Both the position numbers and the translations under genes were made by a program. A model generated the notes under the pieces. The model saw only the letters and a list, made by a program, of their open reading frames with translations. It did no database searches and was not told the origin of the DNA. Positions 15,001 to 24,199 of a stretch of 64,000 nucleotides of DNA are shown here, piece by piece (position 1 is the first letter of the stretch; each line of letters opens with the position of its first letter). The DNA is from Hyaloperonospora brassicae. Lineage: Eukaryota; Oomycota; Peronosporomycetes; Peronosporales; Peronosporaceae. The stretch covers positions 1-64,000 of the forward strand of contig CANTFL010000482.1 in NCBI GenBank assembly GCA_947650285.1. Reading direction: 5' to 3'.

Positions 15001-16178
15001 GATACGCTACAGCACAGCAGCGTGGTGCAAAGCAAGGCAATGCAACGTCGGTTGGCAACCAGCCACTCGAGACCATCATTTACGTAGCTCGCATCCACAC
15101 TTCGCGCAGTTTTCGCACCAAGAGAAATACGCGCACGGCTTTGCAAGATACTTCAATGTCGTTTGCGGACCACCACAGTGCCAACGTGTCCCGGATACCA
15201 GCTCATGCTAGAGAAGTAGTGGCCTCAGCTCTCTCAAGCGGACAGAGACAATCATAGCGATGAAACAATCACACGGCGATGAAGAGTCTACTTGCTTGCA
15301 ACGCCACCGGGAAGGAAGCTTGTGCGCTACAAAGTTTCCACCTCTTCTTTTCCAACACGTACACAAACAGATCTCCTCCGTCTTGGCGCCGCGGATGCTC
15401 TCCAGGAGTTCGTGTCGCTGCTGCTCGAGTGATACGCTACAGCACAGCAGCGTGGTGCAAAGCAAGGCAATGCAACGTCGGTTGGCAACCAGCCACTCGA
15501 GACCATCATTTACGTAGCTCGCATCCACACTTCACGCAGTTTTCGCACCAAGAGAAATACGCGCACGGCTTTGCAAGATACTTCAATGTCGTTTGCGGAC
15601 CACCACAGTGCCAACGTGTCCCGGATACCAGCTCATGCTAGAGAAGTAGTGGCCTCAGCTCTCTCAAGCGGAAGGAGACAATCATAGCGATGAAACAATC
15701 ACACGGCGATGAAGAGTCTACTTGCTTGCAACGCCACCGGGAAGGAAGCTTGTACGCTGCAAAGTTTCCACCTCTTCTTTTCCAACACGTACACAAACAG
15801 ATCTCCTCCGTCTTGGCGCCGCGGATGCTCTCCAGGAGTTCGTGTCGCTGCTGCTCGAGTGATACGCTACAGCACAGCAGCGTGGTGCAAAGCAAGGCAA
15901 ATGCAACGTCGGTTGGCAACCAGCCACTCGAGACCATCATTTACGTAGCTCGCATCCACACTTCGCGCAGTTTTCGCACCAAGAGAAATACGCGCACGGC
16001 TTTGCAAGATACTTCAATGTCGTTTGCGGACCACCACAGTGCCAACGTGTCCCGGATACCAGCTCATGCTAGAGAAGTAGTGGCCTCAGCTCTCTCAAGC
16101 GGAAGGAGACAATCATAGCGATGAAACAATCACGGCGATGAAGAGTCTACTTGCTTGCAACGCCACCGGGAAGGAAGC
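1..16178. repeat. Tandem satellite array, ~430-bp unit, ~39 units
   Basis: The anchor ttggcaaccagccactcgag recurs at 1, 433, 864, 1299, 1735, 2164, 2579, 3015, 3445, 3875, 4308, 4738, 5168, 5600 and so on to 15913, almost always 428-436 bp apart. I count about 39 units, the last cut at 16178 inside gccaccgggaaggaagc. The right part (about 12-16 kb) is nearly uniform at 430 bp, while the left part has more indels and substitutions (spacing 415-436). The array is low in stops, so many 60-140-codon frames open in every unit on both strands. A 430-bp period changes frame each unit, so these are not treated as genes. The array continues beyond the left edge of the window. Whether it is subtelomeric, pericentromeric or elsewhere cannot be told from sequence. 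Confidence 0.97.
5797..9464. repeat. Higher-order sub-array with truncated ~325-bp units
   Basis: Four short units (about 6025-6354, 7214-7538, 8393-8720, 9142-9464) lack the ttggcaacca anchor and about 105 bp between cgcagtt and ctatgc. Each follows a unit carrying a diagnostic variant, gatgaatcaatcacgccgat, near 5810, 7003, 8179 and 8931. The composite blocks are about 1193, 1178 and 752 bp (three, three and two monomers), so blocks rather than monomers have been duplicated. This is the usual picture of higher-order satellite structure produced by unequal exchange. Confidence 0.9.
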
Positions 16179-17335
16179 AGTCAGACTAAACGGATATCAG
16201 ATCGGGCAAGTTGGGACCTGCGATTTTGGATCAAGGTATGAGGCGGAAGGTAACGTTGGTGATCAGTCGATCAAGAAGGGAACCGCGATCAGCAAGGCAA
16301 TCGCGATCAAGATGGCGACCGAGATCGGGATCAGTGATCAGGTAAATGATCGCGATCAAGTTGGTGTGGATACACCATGTGATCCGCGATCAGCAAGGTG
16401 ATCGTGATCTGAAAGTGATCTCGATCGGGATCATTGATCAATCATTTGATCGCGATCAGGAAGTGATCGAGATCGTGATCAGTGATCGAGATCGTGATCA
16501 GTGATCAAGTTAGTGTAGAGCACACCATGTGATCCGCGATCAGCAAGGTGGTCGCGATCAGGAAGTGGTCGCGATCAGGAAGCGATCGAGATCGGGATCA
16601 GTGATCAGGTATGTGATCGCGATCAGACAAGCATATCAGGTGTGGGCAACGCAAGTACAAGATCGCTATCGTCTAGAGAGAGCGACATGTGGCAAACGAT
16701 GTCCAAGACATAGGGATAGGGTTGTTGGGTTTTGATTGGTTAACATTAAACAGGGTTCAATTTGCTTCAAAGTAACCGTGTCGACCTCTCCTCCGAGTGG
16801 ATCATTGGCCACCCGACGTCAAGGAAAGGTTTGTATACTTTAATCAAGTGATATCCCTGGATTGTTTGGCCAGGGATCAGGATCTCTCAAACATCACCCC
16901 AACTGCGACTGGACGCAGGAAACCCTTTGTGGTTGAGGACCCAAGATCGCGAGACGGCTCAAGTGGTCAGAAGGCCCGCGAAACAAGGTCTACATTTGGA
17001 CAAGGCGATCTGTTACAGATCAGGGTGACCCATATCGAGCACCCCACAAGCACACAAGTGATCGCGTGACGAATTCCACGTGATCACACCAACCCCGATC
17101 GTGATGCGAAGATTTCCACACCGTGATCGAACCTCGACCCCATCGCAAACACGGTCAAGTTTTCCATTGACACGAGTCCCCCTGGAAGAGTGCGACCCGC
17201 CCCACCGACGGGTATACAAGGTGAGGAAGGCTATCAAGAACACGGAATCGGAGTACCCCCTCCGTTAGTCGGTCGTCCGGGCGTCAGTGGAGAGTTGGGA
17301 TCAACTCCTCAAAAGAGCGATCACCACTCCACGAC
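16179..17335 (+). repeat. 5' LTR of element A, truncated at its 5' end
   Basis: It matches the complete LTR at 29609-30905 from the words agtcagactaaa onward, so about 119 bp of the LTR start are missing where the satellite array abuts. It ends in ccactccacgaca (terminal CA). The 16330-16640 part is packed with gatc words, tgatcgcgatca palindromes and a repeated block containing gtggagcacaccatgtgatc. A 90-codon open frame at 16797-17069 recurs in the other LTR copies simply because the LTRs are nearly identical, and it is not called as a gene. Confidence 0.93.
16330..16640. promoter_or_regulatory. Palindrome cluster GATCGCGATC in the LTR
   Basis: The LTR contains many copies and near-copies of the self-complementary word gatcgcgatc, often extended to tgatcgcgatca, within tandem sub-repeats. 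Adjacent blocks in sister LTRs carry ggtgtggagcacacc, itself a 6-bp dyad. The same cluster is present in the LTRs at 29870-30200 and 62400-62660, with different copy numbers. A role as a protein-binding array in the promoter region is an inference; no factor is known to me. Confidence 0.5.
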
Positions 17336-17386
17336 AATGTTGCGCGTGCCTGGATCTTCCTGTGACTCGGGATTTCACCGTAAGTC
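17336..17386 (+). other. Candidate primer-binding/leader region of element A
   Basis: The stretch right after the 5' LTR (gcgcgtgcctggatcttc, then gtgactcgggatttcacc) is conserved at the matching place in element B (minus strand, about 41949-41890), although the neighbouring coding regions have diverged. This is where a tRNA primer-binding site should lie. I could not match it to a specific tRNA 3' end, so the primer is unknown. Confidence 0.35.
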
Positions 17387-18399
17387 CCTGAGTGAAGATG
17401 TGAAGATAAAAACTGAACTTGGGATGGAAGCGTCGAAGGCCAAGGAATCGCCACAGACGCGTGAGTCTGAAAGATTCCCAGTTCATAAGAGTTTTGGGAG
17501 GGGCTCTAAAGACAAGAAAATAAAAGGGGGAAATCGTTTGCTCGATTTGGAAGAGAAACCTCGACCCCCTCCTGAGGTCCCTTCGGGGACCACCGCTAAT
17601 CGTGCTACAAAGCATGATTCGCAGGGTTAAAACCGAGCAAAAGTTGCCCGAATTCACACCCGCGATCTCGAGAAAAGATCGATCAAGCACTGCGAGGGTG
17701 AAAGAAACAACGACCGAGCCCGATCAACGTGATCAAGTTGAGAACAAGATCCCGAAGCCGTTCAAGTTCGTGGAAGACGAGATCAAGATGGAAGGGTGGC
17801 AATATGAAGAACTGGTCAAGATGTACGAGTGGAAGATGCTCAAGAATCTACTATCAAGCGACCCAGTACTCCAAGTGCTGAAGCCAGAACTGATTGACGA
17901 GATTCAAGGTCCATTATATATCACGTCAAATGCATCAAACACGCTGGAAGGAATCTATGGGATCATGCGACTGTTGCATGAAGCTGGATTCGTGGCGGAG
18001 ATGATCGATGTGAAAAGGTTGTTGGATTTTGATCAAGATCAAATTACCTGAGCATGTCGATCGTTGTACGAGAAGCTGATCCCTCTCACAGGCAAAGCCA
18101 AGATTGAAGATCAAGCGAGTACCACGATCGCGGACATGACGAAGGAATACCACATCGGATCGTCGCAGTATGCCTCAGCGGAATTCGAGGTCGACTCAGA
18201 CGCCTCGATCGGCATTCAACGCATGTCACTAGGTCCCAGTGGCTCCTTTCATCTGCAGGATCACGCCAAAGGAATCAGGGCTGAGCCGCGATCGGCAGAT
18301 ATACGCGCCTCCGGAGATGACGCAGTTGCCTTACAAGGACATCTGCTGTCCTACATTGACAACGCAATGGAGCGATTCGAACAGAGGAAGCGGAGTTAA
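17387..18399 (+). pseudogene. gag N-terminal region of element A (broken)
   Basis: Several overlapping open segments (about 17190-17630, 17602-18051 and 18064-18399) encode a charged, Lys/Glu/Ser-rich protein. Motifs are shared with element B: SLSEDVKIKTELG in A is SLSEEVKIKTEHG in B, and LLSSDPVLQVLKPELI in A matches LWSSDPVFKTIKPKPI in B. Stop codons near 17630 and 18051, plus a frame change, separate the pieces. This is the variable N-terminal part of Gag ahead of the conserved core; no enzymatic motif is expected or seen. Collinearity with B at 41930-41135 supports the assignment. Confidence 0.7.
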
Positions 18400-18573
18400 G
18401 CCTGTCAAGTGATATACCAAAGTCAAGCGATCTAGATGCCAAGAGCGCGAGAGACATACTTTCCGGATGTGGCGATGGAGTCGGTCGGATCGCGTCAAGG
18501 CCGATCAGACTTTGGCGATCGCGGAGGACATACCCCGTACGAATCGGAGCGGTAGGACCCGAGGCGGCCATCA

Positions 18574-19104
18574 ATGGCTCCTGCAGAAGTGTCAATGAAT
18601 CAAGGGCAGTCTCCCCAGCGTATCCTTTTCTCGATGATCGGCGAGCTGAAGGAATTCAATGGTAGAGATCGAGACGAAGATCGCACCAGAAGCTGGATCA
18701 GCAAGGTCAAGTCGGCGTTCCTAAGGGACCAAACGCCAGATGAAGAGAAATGCCTGGTATTGGGTGATCTACTGACGGGACCGGCACAGAATTGGCACAG
18801 TCAACTGAGTCGCACTACTCGTCGCACATGGAAAGATCTGCTGGAAGGTTTCATGGTGCAATATGGAGGGTACGGCGCGTCAAATGCCAGACAGTATTAC
18901 CACGCACGTAAACGACCGGATGAAACCCCGATGGAGTATTTACACCGATTGAATTGGGCAGCGATCCGAGCCAAGGTCGCGATTCGAGAAGGAAGACACG
19001 CTACGTGGCGTGAACATGTGGAACATTTTATTTCTACGCTAGACGATCGCGATTTAGCGAAACAGTTGACTATACTGCGATTGTCGGACGCCGACGACAT
19101 GTAA
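18574..19104 (+). pseudogene. gag: gag core (Retrotrans_gag type), element A
   Basis: This 176-codon frame has the typical Ty3/gypsy Gag core. An FNGRDRDEDRTRSWISKVKS block is followed by FLRDQTPDEEKCLVLGDLLT, the W in NWHSQL, WKDLLEGFMVQYGG, then YYHARKRPDETPMEYLHRLN and ISTLDDRDLAKQLTILRL. Such proteins form the cytoplasmic virus-like particle that packages the element RNA. Element B carries the same blocks at 40063-40611. The frame ends at a taa directly after DADDM, where B reads on through DADDLEEML, so A has a premature stop. The start used is the first Met of the open frame and is probably internal to the original Gag. Confidence 0.9.
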
Positions 19105-19110
19105 GAAACG

Positions 19111-19664
19111 TTGCGTGCGTATCAGCGGATGGAAAACCGGTACACAAAGGCGTCGATGGGATCGGGAAAGTTTCATCAGCAATCAATAGTTAATGCTGAG
19201 CAGGTGTCGTCAAAATCAACCCGATCCGTACGAGCAATCAGGGTGGAAAGCGAGAGCAGCAGTTCGGAGTCGGGTCCAAGCGGATCGGAAGAGGACGCGG
19301 ACCATCGCAGAGTTTGTGCAACTACCGTCCCCACTCGAGTGCAATCAAACCAAGATCATCGTATGCCGCATGAAGAAGCTGACTGGGAGTAGTTACGCGA
19401 TCACGGAGAGCGATCAAAATCGTGCGCCGACTGTGGATCGATCAAGCATAATGATCGTGGCTGCTGGAAGCGATTGACTTGCCAGAAATGCGGTCGTAAA
19501 GGACATCCATCGGACAAGTGTTTTTACGCGTGTGCAGCTTGTGGAAAGTGCATGAGAGTGGCAAGTGCCCTTTGGAAAAGTTCTACAATCTGATGCGCCA
19601 ATGGTATGTGCCTACCAAGCACGCAGGAATGTTTCCGTACGAGGCGGAGGAGATGTTAAACTAG
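19111..19664 (+). pseudogene. gag C-terminus with three zinc knuckles, element A
   Basis: A Ser/Glu/Asp-rich linker (VESESSSSESGPSGSEED) leads to three successive zinc-knuckle motifs starting near 19423. CADCGSIKHNDRGC and CQKCGRKGHPSDKC are both CX2CX4HX4C. The third, CAACGKVHESGKC, is CX2CX3HX4C and is only complete after a one-base frameshift near 19547. It runs on to MFPYEAEEMLN and a tag at 19662-19664. The knuckles bind the genomic RNA during packaging. Element B has the same three motifs in the same order (about 39780-39620, minus), its first one having lost the last Cys. Confidence 0.85.
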
Positions 19665-19726
19665 GACTCTCGCCATGATGGAATCTGGTACGAGCCGAGC
19701 GTTCTAGGCTCTGCATATATGCATTC

Positions 19727-20238
19727 GTGGAGAAACAAGTGAATGATCAAAAAGTTAACGATCAAGCCGAGCCGATAGCTCATATACGTATTGATTCAAC
19801 TTGTGTCCCGGTGATTTCAAGTGTGCAACGAATTGATGAATACACCCGATCAGCCGTGAAGATGGAGCTCGATCTCGCACAAGGGGAATCACGTGGTTAT
19901 TGGAAATACCACACCCCTGGAAAGTGGTTCAAGCAGACTAAAGCGGTTGGCAAGATCAATAATGAGAAGGTCACTATGCTGTTTGATTCCGGTGCTGAAG
20001 TGTCAATCATCGACACCACCTTTGCTCGTAAGGTAGGGTGCATGATCGACGAAAGCCAGACTCAAGAATGTGTCGGCATAGGGGAAACGCATACATGACA
20101 ACTGGACGCACGAAGATCAAGATTACATTGGACGGCTCACTAGTGTATTATTTAGACGTATGGGTAGGTGATCAAGTCGGTCAAGAGGCTATACTGGGTA
20201 TGGATTTCATTGTCCGGAGGGGATTCGCTTGGATCTAG
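19727..20238 (+). pseudogene. Aspartic protease of pol, element A
   Basis: The retropepsin active site LFDSGAEVSIID lies near residue 85 of the 19727-20098 frame. Past a stop created by a frameshift at about 20095, the domain continues as TTGRTKIKITLDGSLVYYLD and the flap/end block AILGMDFIVRRGF (stop near 20238). This enzyme cleaves Gag-Pol. The catalytic DSGA is intact in A, but the domain is split by the frameshift. The same region in element B is at 39300-38880, with its active site scrambled, and in C at 58182-57979, with the DSG changed. Confidence 0.9.
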
Positions 20239-21118
20239 CGGAAGGAACGCTATGTCTCCCCAATGAAGTCCGCATTGTTCTAGCGGGGCGTAAACCACTT
20301 TATAGATCGACCATCCAAGCGATCAACCTGAATGATCAACACGTGGTGATACCGGTCGGCAAACCAGCAGAAGTGAGGATAGGTATCGCGCCACCAAGAG
20401 CTACACTGTGGATAAGATGAGACGTGGAGTGGGTACCAACTGTGACTACCGGGCCTGGAAAGATCAACTATCTACAGCTCACAAACATATGTGATGGCGA
20501 GGTGATTTTACGCTGGGGAACTCCATTAGGGCTGTGGATTGTAGCGGACACGATACCCCGATCGCAGGGGTACGTGTCTGTGGGGTCGGGATGTTATAAC
20601 GAGTGGCAAACATTAGCGTTCGAGGCTACAACTGATCGAGAAGAAGTCTCGCCCGCAACGTATGAAGGGTCATTAATTGACCAGCGATCATATCTTACGC
20701 CGAGAAAGATTATAAAACGCCAAGAAGTGAAGACAGAAAAAGAGGCGAACGACTGCAGTGCTGACAAGTTACAATCTGATCAAAACGTGATCGACGAAGA
20801 TTTGATACACTACATAGACGAGAGTGAAAACAATGATCGCGATATGAAGAGTGACCAGAGATCGATCAAGGTACTTGTGACGGAACATACAAATGACGAG
20901 ACGCAAGACGATGAGCGTGTGCAAACCATGTCAAAGGAATCTAGCACAGTGGTGATGCCGACCGTGACAGGGAGGATCGATTGAGAGGAGCCTGATCGGG
21001 GGCAGAAACGATCCATCGATCAGCCAGACGCGATCTCTACCATGTATGGTGATGGACAAAAATAGTCCAGAAATCAGTCTGACGAGACCGCGAGGGCCAC
21101 AAAAGAGCGTTGTATGCA
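20229..21118 (+). pseudogene. Protease-RT linker of pol, element A
   Basis: The segments 20229-20420 and 20424-20984 carry VPTVTTGPGKINYLQLTNIC and RSQGYVSVGSGCYNEWQTLA. Element B matches them with VPTVTTGIGRIKYLHLTNLS and YPGYVSVGSRRYNEWQNLA. The rest is acidic and poorly conserved. A stop near 20420 and another at 20984 break the frame. It joins the protease to RT in the polyprotein and is interrupted downstream by the nested insertion at 21132-21934. No separate function is recognisable. Confidence 0.7.
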
Positions 21119-21131
21119 GCACGAGGAAGAT

Positions 21132-21934
21132 TTTTTTTGTTGTTCAGATGGTCTATTTGCACGGTGTTTACTATGCGCCTTAACCTCTGCAGTTTGCTAA
21201 GCCAGAAGTGAGCGCCGGTAGACCCGGAGGATAATCGTGGCTGGTCTCTATAAGAGAGACTCTCCGAGGAGCTCACCCATCTGCGATGGTGGCCCCCTTC
21301 AGCCGCTTGCGCGGCCCCCCGACGTGGAGTGCGATCACCGAAGTGACTGCGTGGCGTGTAGAACGCCAACCCGCCGTATCTCTCTCCGAGGAGCTCAACC
21401 ATCGGCGATGGTGGCCCCCTTCAGCCGCTTGCGCGGCCCCCCGACGTGGAGTGCGATCACCGAAGTGACTACGTGGCGTGGAGAACGCCAACCCGCCGTA
21501 TCTCTCTCCGAGGAGCTCTCCCATCTGCGATGGTGGCCCCCTTCAGCCGCTTGCGCGGCCCCCCGACGTGGAGTGCGATCACCGAAGTGACTGCGTGGCG
21601 TGGAGAACGCCAACCCGCCGTATCTCTCCCCGAGGAGCTCACCCATCTGCGATGGCGGGCCCCTGCAGCCGCTTACGCGGCCCCCGGACGTGGAGTGTGC
21701 GCTCGCCGCAGCGGCGACACGTGGCGCGGGGTACGCCTCCAGTCCATAAAACACCCCTGCTAGGGCCGCTTACGCGACCCGTCGGTCCCCTACACCCACA
21801 CCAGCGACTGCGAGTGCAGCGCGCCCGCGTCAGATCTTCGACCCCGTCGGCTCCCCTAGGGGAGGATTCCCTCCGACGTGACTGCCCCGAAGGGAAAAAG
21901 CCTGGCTTGAGCTGAACCGTGAAAATTTGGGAAT
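21132..21934 (-). mobile_element. Nested 803-bp poly(A)-type retroposon with internal VNTR
   Basis: A GC-rich block interrupts element A and is flanked by a perfect 13-bp direct duplication, gcacgaggaagat (21119-21131 and 21935-21947). Element B has no such block. On the minus strand it begins next to the right duplication and ends in an A run (poly-T at 21132-21138 on +), as LINE-mobilised retroposons do. It contains four ~122-bp tandem units (21260-about 21745) and a 14-bp palindrome ctcccctaggggag at 21851-21864. I see no coding potential and no clear pol III A/B boxes. The layout (unique 5' part, VNTR, A tail, long target duplication) resembles composite retroposons such as SVA, by analogy only. 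Confidence 0.8.
21260..21745. repeat. 122-bp tandem repeat (4 copies) inside the nested retroposon
   Basis: Units begin at ctctccgaggagctc at about 21260, 21382, 21504 and 21626. The first three are nearly identical; the fourth has diverged. Each contains agccgcttgcgcggcccccc and cgatcaccgaagtgact. Further partial similarity (gccgcttacgcgacc) follows near 21765. Confidence 0.9.
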
Positions 21935-22051
21935 GCACGAGGAAGATGTATGTCTACCAACGAAGGTTTCTTCGTTGATCGCTACGCCCAAGGGTGTAGG
22001 AGGGGTGATTAGTCACAAGATCGGCATGAGGAGCCAAACCCTGAAGTAAAG

Positions 22052-23200
22052 ATGGTCGACGCAAAAGATATCGGGCGAGGTATCAGCGATTTGCTGCAAG
22101 GAAAGTACCGTTGTCGGACAGACGGGAGTGCAATCAGAGATTGTGAGCTACAGGAAAAGTCCGATCGACTCGTGAAACGGAATGACGTCGTAGCGATCGG
22201 AGAAGAAAAGACGGGGGTGGAACCGCTTACCAAGTCGACGTACCGTAACAAAAGTAGAGAGTTGTATGCTGAAGATGTCGATCAGCACATGGCGATCCTA
22301 CCGGAAGTTGTTACACCGACGGCCGAGATATATTTGGAGGACATTCAAGTGTGCGACCCAGGAGAGCCACTGTCAAGTGATCAAGAGAAGTTGTGACAAC
22401 TAATATGGGCGAATCGCCATCTGCTAATCGGGAAATGTAATGCCCTACCCCCTGCGGCTCGTGGAGCGGTCTGTGATATTGGTGTCGGAGGCGCTAGCCC
22501 GATCGCACAGAGGGTGCGACCGGTCGCTCCCGAATTTCGCGAGAAGCTAGATGATCTGACCAAGGGAATATTGACGGCGCAGATAATTCTCCCGTCCACT
22601 CTACCGTGGGCATCACCGATCGTGGTGATCATAAAGAATAATGGAGAAAATATTCGATTACGCATCGTCTATAGACGGGAGAATCAGCTGACGAGATTGA
22701 TAGTTTACCCCATGCCTTTGATCAGCGACTTGCTAAAGGATATATATAAAGCCATGTGGTAATGTTCCTTAGACATGGCAAGTAATTTTTAGGTGGTGGA
22801 AATGACGGAGCGATCCAGAGAAATTTCGGTGTTTATTACACCATCAGGCCTGTTTGAATGGCTAAGGATGCCGTTTGGATTGAAGAACGCACCGCAGATT
22901 TACCAACGACTGATCGGCAATGCGTTATATGAATATTAGAAGATTGGTACACGTCCAATACGATCACTTCGGGATCACGAGATCTTAACGACGTGTTTAA
23001 CGACGGGGAACCGTATTCTAACATGAAGACGTCGGTCCTTGGTCGAAAATCATCCATCGACGATATACTGATACCGTTGCCATCGTGGTAATATCTCTAC
23101 CGCAAAGTGAAACGATTGTTGAACGTGTGTAATCAATGAAATTTATCGATCAGACTGGCTAAGAGCTTTTGGGGACGACACAAGGTAGACTACCTGGGTC
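22052..23200 (+). pseudogene. Reverse transcriptase region, element A (SIDD active site)
   Basis: After a linker (22052-22396, with VDQHMAILPEVVTPTAEIYL, also seen in B), RT blocks appear in fragments. They are the fingers motif PWASPIVVIIKNNGENIRLR with RIVYRRENQLT, then ISVFITPSGLFEWLRMPFGL and KNAPQIYQRLIGNALY. The catalytic motif is at 23053-23064. It reads SIDDILI where B has YIDDILI, so the Tyr before the Asp pair is lost. In-frame stops at about 22395, 22761 and 22939 and several frameshifts remove function. It is followed by FWGRHKVDYLGHQVS near 23170. The enzyme would copy element RNA into DNA; this copy cannot. Confidence 0.93.
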
Positions 23201-23205
23201 ATCAA

Positions 23206-23679
23206 GTGTCTTTAGCTATATTAGAAGCGAGCCCAAAGGATCTAGGATCATTGGTAAACATACCATTTCCTCTCTCCTTACGATCAATGCAATCGTTTCT
23301 GTGGAGCCTCAACTATTACAGTCGATTCTTTGAAGACTTTTCAGTATACGCCTTAGTACTGAACGAATTACGAGAAACCGATTTCCATCAGATCTGTCTA
23401 GCGTATGACGACCCAAGGACAGTAAGGGTTGCGGGGCGAACTCGGCGGTGTCATACTGCCCATAAAAGCGATCAGAAATGGCATTCGATCCCTGGTGATG
23501 ATCAGAAATTGCATTCAATTACTGGGAGCGATCAAGAATTACACCCAATTGCTAGGGGCGATCAGGAATCGCACACAATTGTTATGGGCTATCAGGAGTC
23601 ATATCCAATCGAAGGGGGCGATCAGGAGTCACACCCAATCGCTGGACGCGATCAGGATCAGGAAGGCAGGAGTCACTAG
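23206..23679 (+). pseudogene. RT thumb and RT-RNase H tether with 10-residue repeats, element A
   Basis: The frame opens with the RT C-terminal block RSMQSFLWSLNYYSRFFEDF, then runs into six in-frame 30-bp repeats (23467-23646). These encode ten-residue units such as SDQKWHSIPG, DDQKLHSITG and SDQELHPIAR. The repeats sit exactly between RT and RNase H. Element B has an unrelated in-frame repeat (three 69-bp units) at the same place. They probably lengthen a flexible tether. The segment ends in a stop at about 23679. Confidence 0.8.
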
Positions 23680-23689
23680 GAGAAAGCAA

Positions 23690-23985
23690 CGATCGCGTTT
23701 ACTTTCTTGAAACAGAAGAGAGCAGCTACATCCATTTTGAAACACTTTGACCCGGATCGACCGCCAGTGATTGTGGTGCACGCCAGCAAGTGGGCTGTGT
23801 CGGCGGAATTGCTGCAGAAACATGAGGAGGTTTATTGGCCGGTCACTTTTTCAAGCCGTACACTGAAGCCCAAAGAAGTTAAATATGGCATGGTGGAGAA
23901 GGAGGTACTAGCATTGCTAAGGATTCTAGATATATGCTATACCGTGCTGGTGTTTTGTGGGATCACCGTGCTGACGCGTTATTAA
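23690..23985 (+). pseudogene. First (original) RNase H domain, element A, catalytic Asp lost
   Basis: The Ty3/gypsy RNase H signature is clear: FDPDRPPVIVVHASKWAVSA, then VYWPVTFSSRTLKPKEVKYG and EKEVLALLRILD. At the first catalytic position (normally Asp in xxDAS) A has His. Element B has Tyr and C has Asn at the same spot. The domain therefore looks like an inactive connection-type module, with a second RNase H following downstream. The frame is open from about 23690 to 23985 with no internal stop. Confidence 0.88.
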
Positions 23986-24199
23986 ACCTTAGTCTGGTTG
24001 CTTTAATCTTTCGGTCTCAGTGGGAGATTAGGACGATGGGCTGCAATTTTATCAAACTGGACACTGGAGATCCGTCGATGTGATAAGGGTGAAAATGAGA
24101 TACTGGGTACTCTGGCAGCGAGTATAACTCCTCGACAGAAAGTGGATGAGATGTTGATCGCAATTGCGCCAAATAAACAATCACGACAAACGATCAGTA

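Noticed and set aside
1..16178. Hundreds of 60-267-codon open frames in the satellite on both strands
   Set aside because: They recur once per 430-bp monomer, appear in several frames and both strands at once, and shift frame from unit to unit because 430 is not a multiple of three. This reflects low stop density, not genes.
1..16178. CRISPR-like or gene-cluster reading of the regular repeats
   Set aside because: The repeats are directly contiguous ~430-bp monomers without unique spacers, and the rest of the window is eukaryotic retrotransposon sequence.
1..16178. CENP-B-box-like motif in the satellite
   Set aside because: I looked for a TTCG-N4-A-N2-CGGG pattern in the monomer on both strands and found no convincing match.
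16797..17069. A 90-residue protein repeated in three LTRs (16797-17069, 30366-30638, and 62346-62022 on the minus strand)
   Set aside because: The LTRs themselves are nearly identical in DNA, so repetition of the frame is no evidence of coding, and it has no recognisable domain.
21237..21915. Arg/Pro-rich open frames in the nested insertion
   Set aside because: They follow the 122-bp repeat and high G+C, exist on both strands, and have no domain.
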